This document shows, one piece after another, positions 16,840 to 24,764 of a stretch of 64,000 nt of DNA (its first letter is position 1; every line of letters begins with the position of its first letter). The position numbers and the translations under genes were made by a program. The notes below the pieces were generated by a model. The model saw nothing but the letters and a program-made list of their open reading frames with translations. It did not search any database and was not told the origin of the DNA. The stretch comes from RUG572 sp964386385 (GTDB lineage: Bacteria; Verrucomicrobiota; Kiritimatiellia; RFP12; UBA1067): positions 1-64,000 of the forward strand of contig CAYLRN010000015.1 of NCBI GenBank assembly GCA_964386385.1, written 5' to 3'.

Positions 16840-17919
16840 CTACATGTTCATTGCATCAATTAGATTATGCGCAACGGCCGTTATAAGCGGCACTACGACG
16901 GAATTGCCGCACTGTCTGTATGCCTGGACATCAGAAACGGCGTCAAGCCGGTACTTGTCAGGATAACCCATCAGCCGAGCGCATTCGCGTGGGGTAAGAC
17001 GACGGGGATTGCGCCCGTCATTCTGCGGCACAAGAATTTCCGAGCCATCCTTGTAATAACGCGCGCTCAAGGTTCTTGTCACGCCATCCAACGAAGCCAT
17101 GCCAAAGCCAAAGCCGTTTCCCTTCGCCTGATGTTTTTTTGCGTAGTTCTGAAGATAGTTCCAGAGTTTGTCGGAAAGCGTATATTTCGCACCTGGAGCG
17201 TCCTCCAATATGCCGGCCAATTCATGCCTTGCCCCCGTCGACTTCGGAAATTCGAAACGCTCGGCGTCATGGAAGACTCTTCTGTCAAAGCCGACAATCA
17301 TTATCCGCTCACGATGCTGGGGGACATATTCCTGTCCATCCATCACACGATAGTGAATCGAATAGTCAAGTTCTTCCAAAGTCTCGCGAATCACTCTAAA
17401 AGTGTTGCCCTTGTCATGGGAGACGAGATTCTTGACATTCTCAAGAAAGAACGCCTTGGGACGACGACGGCTGACGATGTCGGCAACGTCGAAGAACAGC
17501 GTTCCCTGCGTTTTGTCCTTGAAGCCCGTCTCTCTGCCAAGGCTTTTCTTTTTGGACACGCCCGCTATGGAAAATGGCTGGCATGGAAAACCCGCGCACA
17601 GCACGTCGAAGCTCTCCGGTATCGCAGCCTTTGTTTCCTCCTTCGTTACGTCGCCATAAGGTAGGTCGCCAAAATTCGCCTCATAAGTTTTTTGGGCGTA
17701 TTTGTTCCATTCGGATGAAAATACACATCTGCCGCCATTTGCCTCCATCGCCAACCGAAAACCGCCCATCCCCGCGAACAAGTCGATGAACGTGAACCTC
17801 CACTTCCGCGGCGGCGGAAACGGAACGCCGTCCGCAGCGTCCATACATGCGCGATTGACGTCTTGGCACATTCCGCCGAGAAGCGTTCCCTGGTCTTTTT
17901 CCTTCATGCTCGCAGACAT
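16840..17919 (-). CDS. Dcm/M.EcoRII-like C5-cytosine methyltransferase (M3)
   Basis: 359 residues. Motif I TFIDLFAGMGGFRLAME (~43-59), catalytic Cys113 in GFPCQPFS, ENVKNLV, motif VIII YVPQHRERIMIVG as in Dcm enzymes, and QCGNSVVVP at the C-terminus. Expected product: 5-methylcytosine in CCWGG, protecting against R3. The N-terminal ~40 residues (MSASMKEKDQGTLLGG) are unrelated to the M1/M2 leader domain. The ATG at 17919 is chosen for its ribosome site (GAAAGGAAGA, about eight bases upstream); the longer frame from 17946 would start inside the leader. Promoter at 17950-17955. Confidence 0.93.
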   Translation of the reverse strand: MSASMKEKDQGTLLGGMCQDVNRACMDAADGVPFPPPRKWRFTFIDLFAGMGGFRLAMEANGGRCVFSSEWNKYAQKTYEANFGDLPYGDVTKEETKAAIPESFDVLCAGFPCQPFSIAGVSKKKSLGRETGFKDKTQGTLFFDVADIVSRRRPKAFFLENVKNLVSHDKGNTFRVIRETLEELDYSIHYRVMDGQEYVPQHRERIMIVGFDRRVFHDAERFEFPKSTGARHELAGILEDAPGAKYTLSDKLWNYLQNYAKKHQAKGNGFGFGMASLDGVTRTLSARYYKDGSEILVPQNDGRNPRRLTPRECARLMGYPDKYRLDAVSDVQAYRQCGNSVVVPLITAVAHNLIDAMNM

Positions 17920-17949
17920 TATCCAAATCTTCCTTTCAATAACCACGCA

Positions 17950-17955
17950 ATTATA
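17950..17955 (-). promoter_or_regulatory. Extended -10 box of M3
   Basis: GATGG-TATAAT-TGCG on the - strand, 30 bases before the M3 start and seven bases after the M4 stop. The following TTGAAAGGAAGATTTGG resembles the ribosome-site region of leader copy C, so the untranslated leader is shared even though the protein leader is not. Confidence 0.6.
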
Positions 17956-17961
17956 CCATCG

Positions 17962-19260
17962 TCAGCCGAACTGAGCATCGCCACCTCCGCTGTCCTTCTG
18001 CGCCTTTTCAAGCAACCCGATGAAATGCCTGCCGATCTGATATGCCAAGCCGACGGGAACGGCATTGCCGATCTGAGTGTACTTCGGCAGTTCCCGGTCG
18101 AAGACGCCCTCACGCGGATTGCCGGCGCGGCGAAGGCCGCCGGTCGTCCTAGCCCCTGCAAATTGATACCAGTCCGGAAACATCTGCAGGCGCGCCCATT
18201 CCCGAACGGTCATTCCTCTCGGTTGCGCGAAATGCACATAGTCGTCCGGCGCGGAGCACGCCGTTATGGACGGCCCTCCCGCGCCCCATTTCGCGGGCAG
18301 AAGCCGCTGCGAGAATTTCTTCGTCCTGAACTCCTCGGGAATCTGTCCGCCGTTTTCATGCATCGCCCGGAACTTCGCGATGATTTTCGGTGCATGGCGG
18401 CTGTATTCCTGTTCCGTCAATTCACTGCCCATGTCCATCAAGTCGCCATTGCGCCTTGTTCTGAACGCCCTCTGGATGTCGTTCTGCGGACTGCAAACAT
18501 ACGTCGGCGTTTTTCCGCCATTGTCGTAATCGGCGTCGACGAGGTCGCCCAGCAGGTCGTCAAGGTCTGGAGCGCCGCCCGTCGGATTTGGGAGGAACCC
18601 GGCAGCTACCGCGTCCGCGTCGTTGCCGTCAAGACCGGGAAACACGTCCTTCCGCAGTCCGACGACGAGAATGCGCGGACGGTTCTGCGGGACGCCATAG
18701 TCCTTTGCATGGACCAGTTTGAAACGGACATTGTACTTTCCGATGTCATGAAAGGTCTTGAGGACCATCTGGAAGATTTCGCCGTTCGTGCCGTCTTTCG
18801 TCCACTTGGACGTCAGAAGTCCGCGGACGTTCTCGAAGAGGAATATCTTCGGATTGAGCCTGTTGACGAGAAAGGCCATGTCCTGAAAGAGGTAGTTGGA
18901 CGGCAGCTGCGCCTTGTCCACCGAATAGGAGCGGCGAAATCCAATCCCCGAAAAGCCCTGGCACGGCGGTCCGCCGCACACCAGATCGAGCCCCCCCCTG
19001 TCGATGTCGACGTTCAGTTCGTCGCGAATCGAATCGACGAACTGCCGCAGCAGCGCGGGGTTCAGCACAAGGTCCTTGACGTTGGCGACGTTGTTCTTCC
19101 GCAGCCATGGAAACTCATCCACCCGATTGAGCAGATAGGTCGCCATCGCGTCCTTGTTAAGCTCGTTGACGAGAACGGGCGTAAAGCCCGCCTCTTCAAG
19201 TCCGAGCGACAATCCGCCGCATCCTGCAAACAGGTCTACAAAAACATGTCTATGCTTCAT
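17962..19260 (-). CDS. C5-cytosine DNA methyltransferase without an adjacent nuclease (M4)
   Basis: 432 residues, complete: FVDLFAGCGGLSLG at 7-20, catalytic Cys100 in GGPPCQGFSG, FENVRGLL, PQNRPRILVVG, TVREWARLQMFPDWYQF and YTQIGNAVPVGL. The sequence between motifs differs from M1-M3, so a fourth specificity is expected. No endonuclease follows; the next gene is M3. It may be an orphan methylase, an additional protector, or the survivor of a lost pair. Its start overlaps the end of the truncated leader ORF by 11 bases, so it is probably translated by re-initiation. Confidence 0.92.
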   Translation of the reverse strand: MKHRHVFVDLFAGCGGLSLGLEEAGFTPVLVNELNKDAMATYLLNRVDEFPWLRKNNVANVKDLVLNPALLRQFVDSIRDELNVDIDRGGLDLVCGGPPCQGFSGIGFRRSYSVDKAQLPSNYLFQDMAFLVNRLNPKIFLFENVRGLLTSKWTKDGTNGEIFQMVLKTFHDIGKYNVRFKLVHAKDYGVPQNRPRILVVGLRKDVFPGLDGNDADAVAAGFLPNPTGGAPDLDDLLGDLVDADYDNGGKTPTYVCSPQNDIQRAFRTRRNGDLMDMGSELTEQEYSRHAPKIIAKFRAMHENGGQIPEEFRTKKFSQRLLPAKWGAGGPSITACSAPDDYVHFAQPRGMTVREWARLQMFPDWYQFAGARTTGGLRRAGNPREGVFDRELPKYTQIGNAVPVGLAYQIGRHFIGLLEKAQKDSGGGDAQFG

Positions 19261-19426
19261 GATTCAACAACCAATCCTTGTGCGTGACGGACGCATGGCC
19301 CGCGCCCGTCGCGCCCTTCGGCAGCGGGAGGCTGTACGTCCGCCGTCCCGCGATCCATGCGTGGCTCTCCACCCGGCACGTCCCTACGACTACCGTCTTG
19401 CGCTCTTCTTTCCTCTTCATTGACAT
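19250..19426 (-). CDS. Truncated leader ORF (copy C) upstream of M4
   Basis: 58 residues. Residues 1-49 match the M1/M2 leader from its Met to SVTH, then the frame runs nine codons and stops 11 bases inside M4. Differences from copy B change amino acids (Tyr to Cys, Asn to Ser twice, Tyr to His), so it is under relaxed selection. Ribosome site TTGAAAGAAGGC. Either a decaying fragment or a short leader peptide that couples translation to M4. The corresponding DNA similarity ends at 19278. Confidence 0.6.
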   Translation of the reverse strand: MSMKRKEERKTVVVGTCRVESHAWIAGRRTYSLPLPKGATGAGHASVTHKDWLLNHEA

Positions 19427-19429
19427 TGC
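19278..19429 (-). repeat. Leader repeat, copy C (decayed, partial)
   Basis: About 150 bp matching the 5' part of copies A and B with roughly 15-20 differences. The upstream region also matches copy B, but the -10 region reads TGGTATGGCATAAC instead of TGGTATAAT, as if three bases were inserted, so this promoter is likely dead. Confidence 0.85.
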
Positions 19430-19456
19430 CAAAGCCTTCTTTCAAGTGTTCCGCCG

Positions 19457-19528
19457 TTATGCCATACCACCTTCATGGCTGCGGCTGTCCGCCATTCCCG
19501 CGCATCTTCGATTCATGCGGACAACCAT
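19457..19528 (-). CDS. Possible 23-residue leader peptide
   Basis: ATG at 19528 preceded by CAGGAGAGAAA, a good ribosome site, with codons MVVRMNRRCAGMADS and on to a stop at 19457, 30 bases before leader copy C. A promoter-like TATAAT stands at 19598-19603. It could be a true short leader peptide in front of the M4 cassette, or chance. Confidence 0.25.
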   Translation of the reverse strand: MVVRMNRRCAGMADSRSHEGGMA

Positions 19529-19597
19529 TTTCTCTCCTGTCCAGGCGGATTGCCGTCGCTTGCCGGCCGCCATTGCGGCATTCTGCCTTGAAACGCC

Positions 19598-19603
19598 ATT
19601 ATA
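19598..19603 (-). promoter_or_regulatory. Extended -10 box upstream of the M4 cassette
   Basis: TTGTGG-TATAAT-GGCG on the - strand. It is the first intact promoter upstream of the disrupted copy C element, so it is the likely source of M4 transcripts, with an untranslated leader of about 165 bases that contains the 23-codon ORF. Confidence 0.5.
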
Positions 19604-19651
19604 CCACAACTCCGCCCGCCCAACCCGCCTTTGACAGACTGCCTTTCCTCC

Positions 19652-19693
19652 TCCCCGAACCACCGCATTTATATAAATGCGGTGGTTCGGGGA
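19652..19693. repeat. 42-bp perfect palindrome, copy 1
   Basis: Two 21-base arms with no spacer; the left arm reads TCCCCGAACCACCGCATTTA and one more T at the centre. The inner 32 bases recur exactly at 19799-19830. As RNA it would form a long hairpin without a U tract. Confidence 0.95.
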
Positions 19694-19798
19694 CATGCGC
19701 GGACTTGGCGCGACGCGCACAGGAAAGGCCGCCGAAGATGAATGCCGGGGAACGGCATTACGCCGCAACGGCAGATATCGCCGGACACACCTCATACA

Positions 19799-19830
19799 GA
19801 ACCACCGCATTTATATAAATGCGGTGGTTC
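19799..19830. repeat. 32-bp perfect palindrome, copy 2
   Basis: Arms GAACCACCGCATTTAT and its complement, identical to the inner part of copy 1. Lies 136 bases downstream of the glyS stop on the glyS strand, so one role may be transcript ending or 3' protection. Confidence 0.95.
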
Positions 19831-19966
19831 GTAGGGGATTGGCGCAGCGCGCACGGGAAAGGTACGCCGAAGATGGATGGCGAAAACGAATGGCGATTGA
19901 CCCGGACGCCAGTTGCTGTCGCATCGCGTCAATCGCCTTCTCCCATGGACATGGGAATGCGCGGAA

Positions 19967-21550
19967 TCAGAACTCCAGCGCCTCGCACATCTTCACAAGG
20001 AACTCGTGGTAGGACATGCGTTCCTGCTGCATCGTGTCGCGGTCGCGCACCGTGAACTTGCCGTCCTTCGGCGACTCCGGGTCGACCGTGATGCACCACG
20101 GCGTGCCGGCCTCGTCCTGGCGGCGGTAGCGGCGGCCGATCTGGCCGGACTCGTCCCAGAACGCGTTGACCTTCTTGCGAAGCCTGCCGAAGACCTCCTG
20201 CGCCATCTTGTAGCTGGCCTCGTCCTTCTTGAGAAGCGGGAAGACGGCCACCTTGACGGGCGCGACCTTCGGACTGAAGTGGAGCACCGTGCGGACGTCC
20301 TCCTTGCCCTTCGCGTCCACGAGCTTCTGCTCCTCGTAGGCCTCGCAAAGAAGGGCGAGCATGAGACGGTCCACGCCGGCGGACGGTTCGATGACGTGCG
20401 GCACGTACTTGCCGTCGAAGAGATTCCGGCAGAACTTTTCAGCCTCAAGCGGGTCCTTCCCGCGGGACGCCCAGTCGGTCTGAACCTTTTCGATGAACGC
20501 CGCGCGCGCGGCCTCGTCCATCTTCTTCGCGGCCTGCTTGAGCGGATCGTCGAAGACCATCTGGCTCTCGCCGGAGTGCTTCTGGTGCTGTGAGAGGTCG
20601 AAGTCGGAGCGCGCCGCGATGCCCTCGAGCTCCTGCCGGCCGAACGGGAAGTCGTATTCGATGTCCACGCACGCGCGGGCGTAGTGGGCGAGCTCGTCCG
20701 GCTTCTGCCAGTACTCGACGAAACGCTCCGTGGGGAGTCCGACGGCGTTCAGGAACTTCTTGCGCTGCTCGACCCAGTACTTGTGCCAGACCTCCCAGCC
20801 CCAGTCGTCCTGCACGGGGCCGTCGAGGTCGGGGTTGTCCGCCAGCGTGACGACGTGGCCGTGGAGGATCTCGACCGCCTCGTCCGGGCGGATGAAGAAC
20901 TCCAGCTCCATCTGCTCGAACTCGCGGCTGCGGAACGTGTAGTTGCGCGGCGTCACCTCGTTGCGGAAGCTCTTGCCCATCTGCGCGATGCCGAAGGGCA
21001 CCTGCTGGCGCGAGGTGGAGAGGACGTTCGTGAACTGCGCGAAGATCGCCTGCGCCGTCTCAGGGCGGAGGTAGGCGACGTTGGAGGGGTCGTCAATCGG
21101 GCCGACGACCGTCTTGAACATGAGGTTGAACGGCTTGGGCTCGGTCATCTCGCCGCCGCAGTAGGGGCAGCTGAGCGTCCCTTCAGGATTGTGCGGAACG
21201 GGCTTCTTCTTCTGCTCGGCAAGAATGTCCGCGATCTGGTCCGCGCGCATGAGCTTCTTGCATTCCTTGCACATCGTCATCGGGTCGGCGAACGTGTCAA
21301 GGTGGCCGGAGGCCTTCCAGATCCTGGGATGCATGATGATCGTGGCGTCAAGCCCCGCCACGTCGCTGCGGCCGCGCACCGTGAACTGCCACCAGGCCTG
21401 CTTCACGTTCTGCTTGAGCTCGCAGCCGAGCGGACCGTAGTCCCAGAAGCCCGGCATTCCGCCGTAGATCTCGGACGAATGATAGATGAAACCGCGGCGC
21501 TTGCACAGCGCGGAAAGCGCGTCGAGGGATGACTTGTTCTCTTCTGACAT
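19967..21550 (-). CDS. glyS: Glycyl-tRNA synthetase, dimeric type
   Basis: Charges tRNA-Gly. 527 residues, the alpha2 (eukaryal/archaeal-like GlyQS) type found in many bacteria. Motif 2/3 regions are clear: MGKSFRNEVTPRNYTFRSREFEQMELEFF and EPSAGVDRLMLALL. A zinc-type insert with CKEC and CPYC lies around 93-130. The C-terminal anticodon-binding domain (KVAVFPLLKKDE...DEAGTPWCITVD) is complete. The ATG at 21550 follows AAAGG. Promoter TGG-TAGAAT at 21608-21613. Confidence 0.97.
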   Translation of the reverse strand: MSEENKSSLDALSALCKRRGFIYHSSEIYGGMPGFWDYGPLGCELKQNVKQAWWQFTVRGRSDVAGLDATIIMHPRIWKASGHLDTFADPMTMCKECKKLMRADQIADILAEQKKKPVPHNPEGTLSCPYCGGEMTEPKPFNLMFKTVVGPIDDPSNVAYLRPETAQAIFAQFTNVLSTSRQQVPFGIAQMGKSFRNEVTPRNYTFRSREFEQMELEFFIRPDEAVEILHGHVVTLADNPDLDGPVQDDWGWEVWHKYWVEQRKKFLNAVGLPTERFVEYWQKPDELAHYARACVDIEYDFPFGRQELEGIAARSDFDLSQHQKHSGESQMVFDDPLKQAAKKMDEAARAAFIEKVQTDWASRGKDPLEAEKFCRNLFDGKYVPHVIEPSAGVDRLMLALLCEAYEEQKLVDAKGKEDVRTVLHFSPKVAPVKVAVFPLLKKDEASYKMAQEVFGRLRKKVNAFWDESGQIGRRYRRQDEAGTPWCITVDPESPKDGKFTVRDRDTMQQERMSYHEFLVKMCEALEF

Positions 21551-21607
21551 GATTTTCTGACCTTTTTCTATGGCAACGGCTGGACTGCCGCCCCTTGGCG
21601 GGCGGAT

Positions 21608-21613
21608 ATTCTA
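21608..21613 (-). promoter_or_regulatory. Extended -10 box of glyS
   Basis: TTTGG-TAGAAT-ATCCGCC on the - strand, about 57 bases before the ATG, so this message has a normal leader and a ribosome site. Confidence 0.5.
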
Positions 21614-21647
21614 CCAAATACCAACATGACGGGCAATGCGGAAGACG

Positions 21648-22727
21648 TCAAAGGAGTTCGGCGACGATGGCGTCGCACACCTCGAAGCCGCGGCCGGTCG
21701 GCGCGAAGCGTCCGGGGCCGACTTCGCGCAGAAGCCCTTCCGCGGCAAGCGCGGAGAGCGTCCGGAGCCACTGTGGGACGCGCGGGGAAAGGGCAGGCCA
21801 ACGGAGCGCGGCGGCGGAGGGGGCGAAGCCCTCGGCAAGGCGGAGGGCGAAGAGGGCTCGTTCAAGAGCGTCGGACTCCTCGTCAAGGGTCTCGACGTCG
21901 TATCCGCCGTCGCGGCGGCCGACCGAGCGGCGAAGGCCATCGCGTCCGTGTGCGCCTTCGCCGAGTCCGAAGTAGTCCTCTCCGCGCCAGACGGCCAGGT
22001 TGTGGCGGCAGACGAGGCCGGGGCGCGCGTAGCTGGACACCTCGTATCGGGCGAGTCCGGCGAAGTCCAGCGCGTCGCGGGCGGCGGAGAGCTGGGCGAA
22101 CGCGGCGTCGGCGCCGGGCATGGCCGCCTCGCCGCGCGAAAGGGCCAGGTCTAGCCGCGTCTTCGGCTCGCGGATGAGGGTGTAGACGCTGCAGTGGTCC
22201 AGTCCCAGCGCGGCGGCCCTCTCCACGGTGCGCCACCACGACGGGTCGGAAGTCCCCGGCCAGCCGGCGATCAGGTCGACGCCGGCGTTCGCGAATCCGG
22301 CTTCGCGGACAATGCGGAACGCCGCCTCCGCCTCGTCGGCGGAGTGCAGGCGCCCCATCGCGGATAGGGCGTCGTCGTCAAGGCTCTGGACGCCGAGGGA
22401 GATGCGGTTCACGCCAAGGGAACGCCAGAGGCGGAGGCGCGATGCGTCCGCGTCGCGAGGATGGAGCTCGACGGTGAATTCCGCGTCCGGCGCGAGACGC
22501 GGGGCGATCTCCTCCAGAAGCGGCCGCAGGTCGCACAGGGCCGGCGTTCCGCCGCCAAAATAGACCGTGTCGAAAACGGCGTCCGCAGGCGTCATACGGC
22601 GCAGGTCGTCCACAAGCCGCCGGACGTACGCGGCGCGCGCGTCCTCGGACGCCCCTGCGCGCGACAGCAGCGCGCAGTACGCGCACTTCGCGCGGCAGAA
22701 CGGAAAGTGGACGTATAGGTTCCTCAT
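21648..22727 (-). CDS. hemW: HemW-like radical SAM protein
   Basis: Heme chaperone/HemN-like radical SAM enzyme, 359 residues. N-terminus MRNLYVHFPFCRAKCAYCAL carries the CxxxCxxC cluster motif; YFGGGTP, SLGVQSLDD and the C-terminal HNLAVWRGEDYFGLGEGAH follow as in HemW. The absence of other heme genes nearby leaves the substrate open. The start overlaps the stop of the M50-like gene in ATGA; a longer frame upstream has no family similarity. Confidence 0.9.
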   Translation of the reverse strand: MRNLYVHFPFCRAKCAYCALLSRAGASEDARAAYVRRLVDDLRRMTPADAVFDTVYFGGGTPALCDLRPLLEEIAPRLAPDAEFTVELHPRDADASRLRLWRSLGVNRISLGVQSLDDDALSAMGRLHSADEAEAAFRIVREAGFANAGVDLIAGWPGTSDPSWWRTVERAAALGLDHCSVYTLIREPKTRLDLALSRGEAAMPGADAAFAQLSAARDALDFAGLARYEVSSYARPGLVCRHNLAVWRGEDYFGLGEGAHGRDGLRRSVGRRDGGYDVETLDEESDALERALFALRLAEGFAPSAAALRWPALSPRVPQWLRTLSALAAEGLLREVGPGRFAPTGRGFEVCDAIVAELL

Positions 22728-23440
22728 GACAGAAAGCCCAGAAACCCAAGCGCAAGCCGGAAAAAATAGTCCAGGAATCCGCCAACGAGGCGATATGCAG
22801 AAACGGCGCTCTCCACCAGCGCGGACAGAACCAAGCCCGCGCCGCCCGGCGCCATCGCCGCAAGCACGGCGAGGAGTCCGGCGAAGTTGGCGAGCCAGAC
22901 GAAGACCAGGGAGAAGAACGTTCCGTAGACCTCCATGTCCGGCTGGCGCTGCGCCAGCGCGCGGACGGTGAACGCCACGTGGAACGCCCACGTGAAGCCG
23001 GCGGCCGCAAGCCACGCGCCAATGCACGGAAGCCTGCCCATGCAGAGGCGCACCGCGACGGCGGCGACGGCCACCGCAACCGTGTAGAACGGAAAGAAGT
23101 ACGGCGCGAGGGTGATGAGGACGTTCGACTTGGAGACGGACACCGACCCGCCCGACTTCGCGACCCTGAGGCGCGAAACGCGCGCTCCGAAGAGAAGCGC
23201 CCACAGCGCATGGGTCAGCTCATGTCCGAGGACGTACGCGCGCATGGGCGCGGGAAGGAACAGCGAAGCGGCGACGAACGCCGCCAGCCCGGCGGCAATC
23301 CACAACGCCCCCGTGAAAAGTCCCTCCGCCGCAAGGACGCCGCCAGACGGCGAGAAGGCCGCGCGCCAGAGCGCATACGGCATTGCGGCGCACAGCGGCA
23401 GAAGCAGAAGCGCAAGCAGACGGCGAAGAAACCTCCCCAT
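22724..23440 (-). CDS. M50-like membrane metalloprotease family protein
   Basis: 238 residues with about six membrane segments. GHELTHALW at ~71-79 holds an HExxH zinc motif inside a membrane-associated helix, as in the M50B-type peptidases. A second metal ligand motif is not obvious, so catalysis is unproven. The gene lies between ftsB-like and hemW with a 12-base gap and a 4-base overlap, forming an operon. Confidence 0.7.
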   Translation of the reverse strand: MGRFLRRLLALLLLPLCAAMPYALWRAAFSPSGGVLAAEGLFTGALWIAAGLAAFVAASLFLPAPMRAYVLGHELTHALWALLFGARVSRLRVAKSGGSVSVSKSNVLITLAPYFFPFYTVAVAVAAVAVRLCMGRLPCIGAWLAAAGFTWAFHVAFTVRALAQRQPDMEVYGTFFSLVFVWLANFAGLLAVLAAMAPGGAGLVLSALVESAVSAYRLVGGFLDYFFRLALGFLGFLS

Positions 23441-23452
23441 GGAAAGACGACG

Positions 23453-23737
23453 TCAGTTGCCGAACTCGAAGACGAGCTCGCCGGGATAGAGATAGTGGTT
23501 GCGCCGGGCGATGTCCTCAACGAACTCGCGGTCGGAATTGAAGCGGCGCTGCCTGTCGCGGACCTCCGCAATCTCCGCCCGCTTCGCCTCGATGCGCTGC
23601 ATCCTGCGCTCCTTTTCCGCGTAAAGACCCTGGCGCTGGCGGTATTTCGGATACGAAATCACCACGCCCATGCCCAAAATCGCGACAAAAAGAGCCAAAA
23701 AGAGAAATTGGAATGCCTTTGCTATGAAGTTGCCCAT
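23453..23737 (-). CDS. FtsB/DivIC-like septum formation initiator
   Basis: 94 residues: a short cytoplasmic N-terminus, one membrane helix (LFLALFVAILGMGVVI), then a coiled coil (EKERRMQRIEAKRAEIAEV) and the family C-terminal motif DREFVEDIARRNHYLYPGE. Role in divisome assembly through FtsL/FtsQ partners is inferred from the family. First gene of the ftsB-M50-hemW unit. Confidence 0.85.
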   Translation of the reverse strand: MGNFIAKAFQFLFLALFVAILGMGVVISYPKYRQRQGLYAEKERRMQRIEAKRAEIAEVRDRQRRFNSDREFVEDIARRNHYLYPGELVFEFGN

Positions 23738-23786
23738 TTGACGAGTATTTTATGATTATCGGCGGCCACAGTCAAGGGTGTTTTGC

Positions 23787-23792
23787 TATAAT
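23787..23792 (+). promoter_or_regulatory. Extended -10 box, leaderless type
   Basis: TTTTGC-TATAAT-CTACGCC directly before the ATG at 23800; the spacer is seven bases, so transcription is predicted to start at the A of the start codon. Confidence 0.7.
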
Positions 23793-23799
23793 CTACGCC

Positions 23800-24327
23800 A
23801 TGTCCAAAACCCTTTCAAAATGGGCTGCGATTCCCGCCTTTCTGGCGCTGGCGGGGTGTTTCAGCTTCGAGACGGTCCCGCTCGGCGCGGAGGCGCCGTC
23901 GCGCATGCGCGTCGACTGCGTCCAGGGCGAAGCCGTGGAGCACGTCGTCGTGTCCAACTACGGATGGTATCTCTTCAACACCTGGCCGCTTGCGTGCGGG
24001 CGCGCCGGCTCCGGCGCGCTGGGGTTCACGCTCTTCAGCGACCAGGTGAACGAGCGCGTCGTCCTGGACAGGTTCATGGGATATGCGGACAAGCGGAACT
24101 GCGACGTCACGGACCTGAACCTCTTCAACGACGAGGAGGTGCTGATGACGATCGGCCTCGGCGGGCTGTCCATCCCCCTTCCGTACCTCGTCTCCTTCCG
24201 CGACGTGCAGTACTCCGGCGTACTGGTGAAGCGCAACAGCGCGGAGGACGCGAACGTGAAGCGCAGGCGGCTGAGCGCCGAAATGCGCAGCCTTCTTGAA
24301 AGCCTTCCGGACGGAGGCGGCAGATGA
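23800..24327 (+). CDS. Putative lipoprotein, paralogue of the next gene
   Basis: 175 residues. Signal peptide with lipobox LAGC (MSKTLSKWAAIPAFLALAGC). The core motif NYGWYLFNTWPLACG matches NSVWLLFNFLPIASG in the following gene, so the two are paralogues. Function unknown. The ATG at 23800 is chosen because the -10 box is seven bases upstream and because it gives a clean signal peptide; the frame extends 16 codons further without support. Confidence 0.7.
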   Translation: MSKTLSKWAAIPAFLALAGCFSFETVPLGAEAPSRMRVDCVQGEAVEHVVVSNYGWYLFNTWPLACGRAGSGALGFTLFSDQVNERVVLDRFMGYADKRNCDVTDLNLFNDEEVLMTIGLGGLSIPLPYLVSFRDVQYSGVLVKRNSAEDANVKRRRLSAEMRSLLESLPDGGGR

Positions 24328-24764
24328 ACTTGAAACCGGTTTCGTTCGCGGCGGCGTTCGCCGCCGTCCTTTCCATGCTCCTGTCGTGCGGATGCATGTC
24401 CGTCAAGAAAGCCACCGACTTCAAGGGCGCGAAGATCGACGAGGGCCGTACGCCCGTGGCTGTCGTCGAGATAGAGAACTCCGTGTGGCTCCTCTTCAAC
24501 TTCCTGCCGATCGCGAGCGGAGACCCGGACGCGCCGGGGCGCAACTCCTGCCGCTTCTTCAGGAACACGGTCAACCTCCAGAACAACATAAAGGCCCTTC
24601 ACGCCGAACTGCGCGAAAGCAAGACGCATGAAGTCGCCAACCTCACCAGCCGGTACGCGGACGAGAAGTACCTCTTCTTCCTCCTTGCGCGGCGCGCCTG
24701 CCACACGAGCGCCGTGCTGGCGAAGCCGGTCGAAATAAAGTCAATCACGGTCACAGGGAAATGA
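24324..24764 (+). CDS. Putative lipoprotein, paralogue of the previous gene
   Basis: 146 residues, signal peptide and a lipobox-like LSCGC near residue 24. Shares the W-LFN-P-A-G core with its neighbour. The C-terminal part (LTSRYADEKYLFFLLARRACHTSAVL) is amphipathic. It overlaps the previous gene by ATGA, and the hisC start in turn overlaps its stop. Function unknown. Confidence 0.7.
   Translation: MNLKPVSFAAAFAAVLSMLLSCGCMSVKKATDFKGAKIDEGRTPVAVVEIENSVWLLFNFLPIASGDPDAPGRNSCRFFRNTVNLQNNIKALHAELRESKTHEVANLTSRYADEKYLFFLLARRACHTSAVLAKPVEIKSITVTGK

Larger units (their letters stand above)
19529..19966. other. Non-coding right boundary of the island
   Basis: About 440 bases between the M4 cassette and the glycyl-tRNA synthetase stop. 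No credible gene; the short open frames are not supported by ribosome sites or composition. It holds a promoter (19598), two copies of a perfect palindrome (19652 and 19799), and after each palindrome a similar ~55 base stretch (GGCGC...GCGCAC...GAAAGG...CGCCGAAGATG). Confidence 0.7.

Noticed and set aside
9253..19966. Insertion sequence or transposon carrying the island
   Set aside because: No transposase, integrase or terminal inverted repeats could be found; the palindromes lie on one side only.
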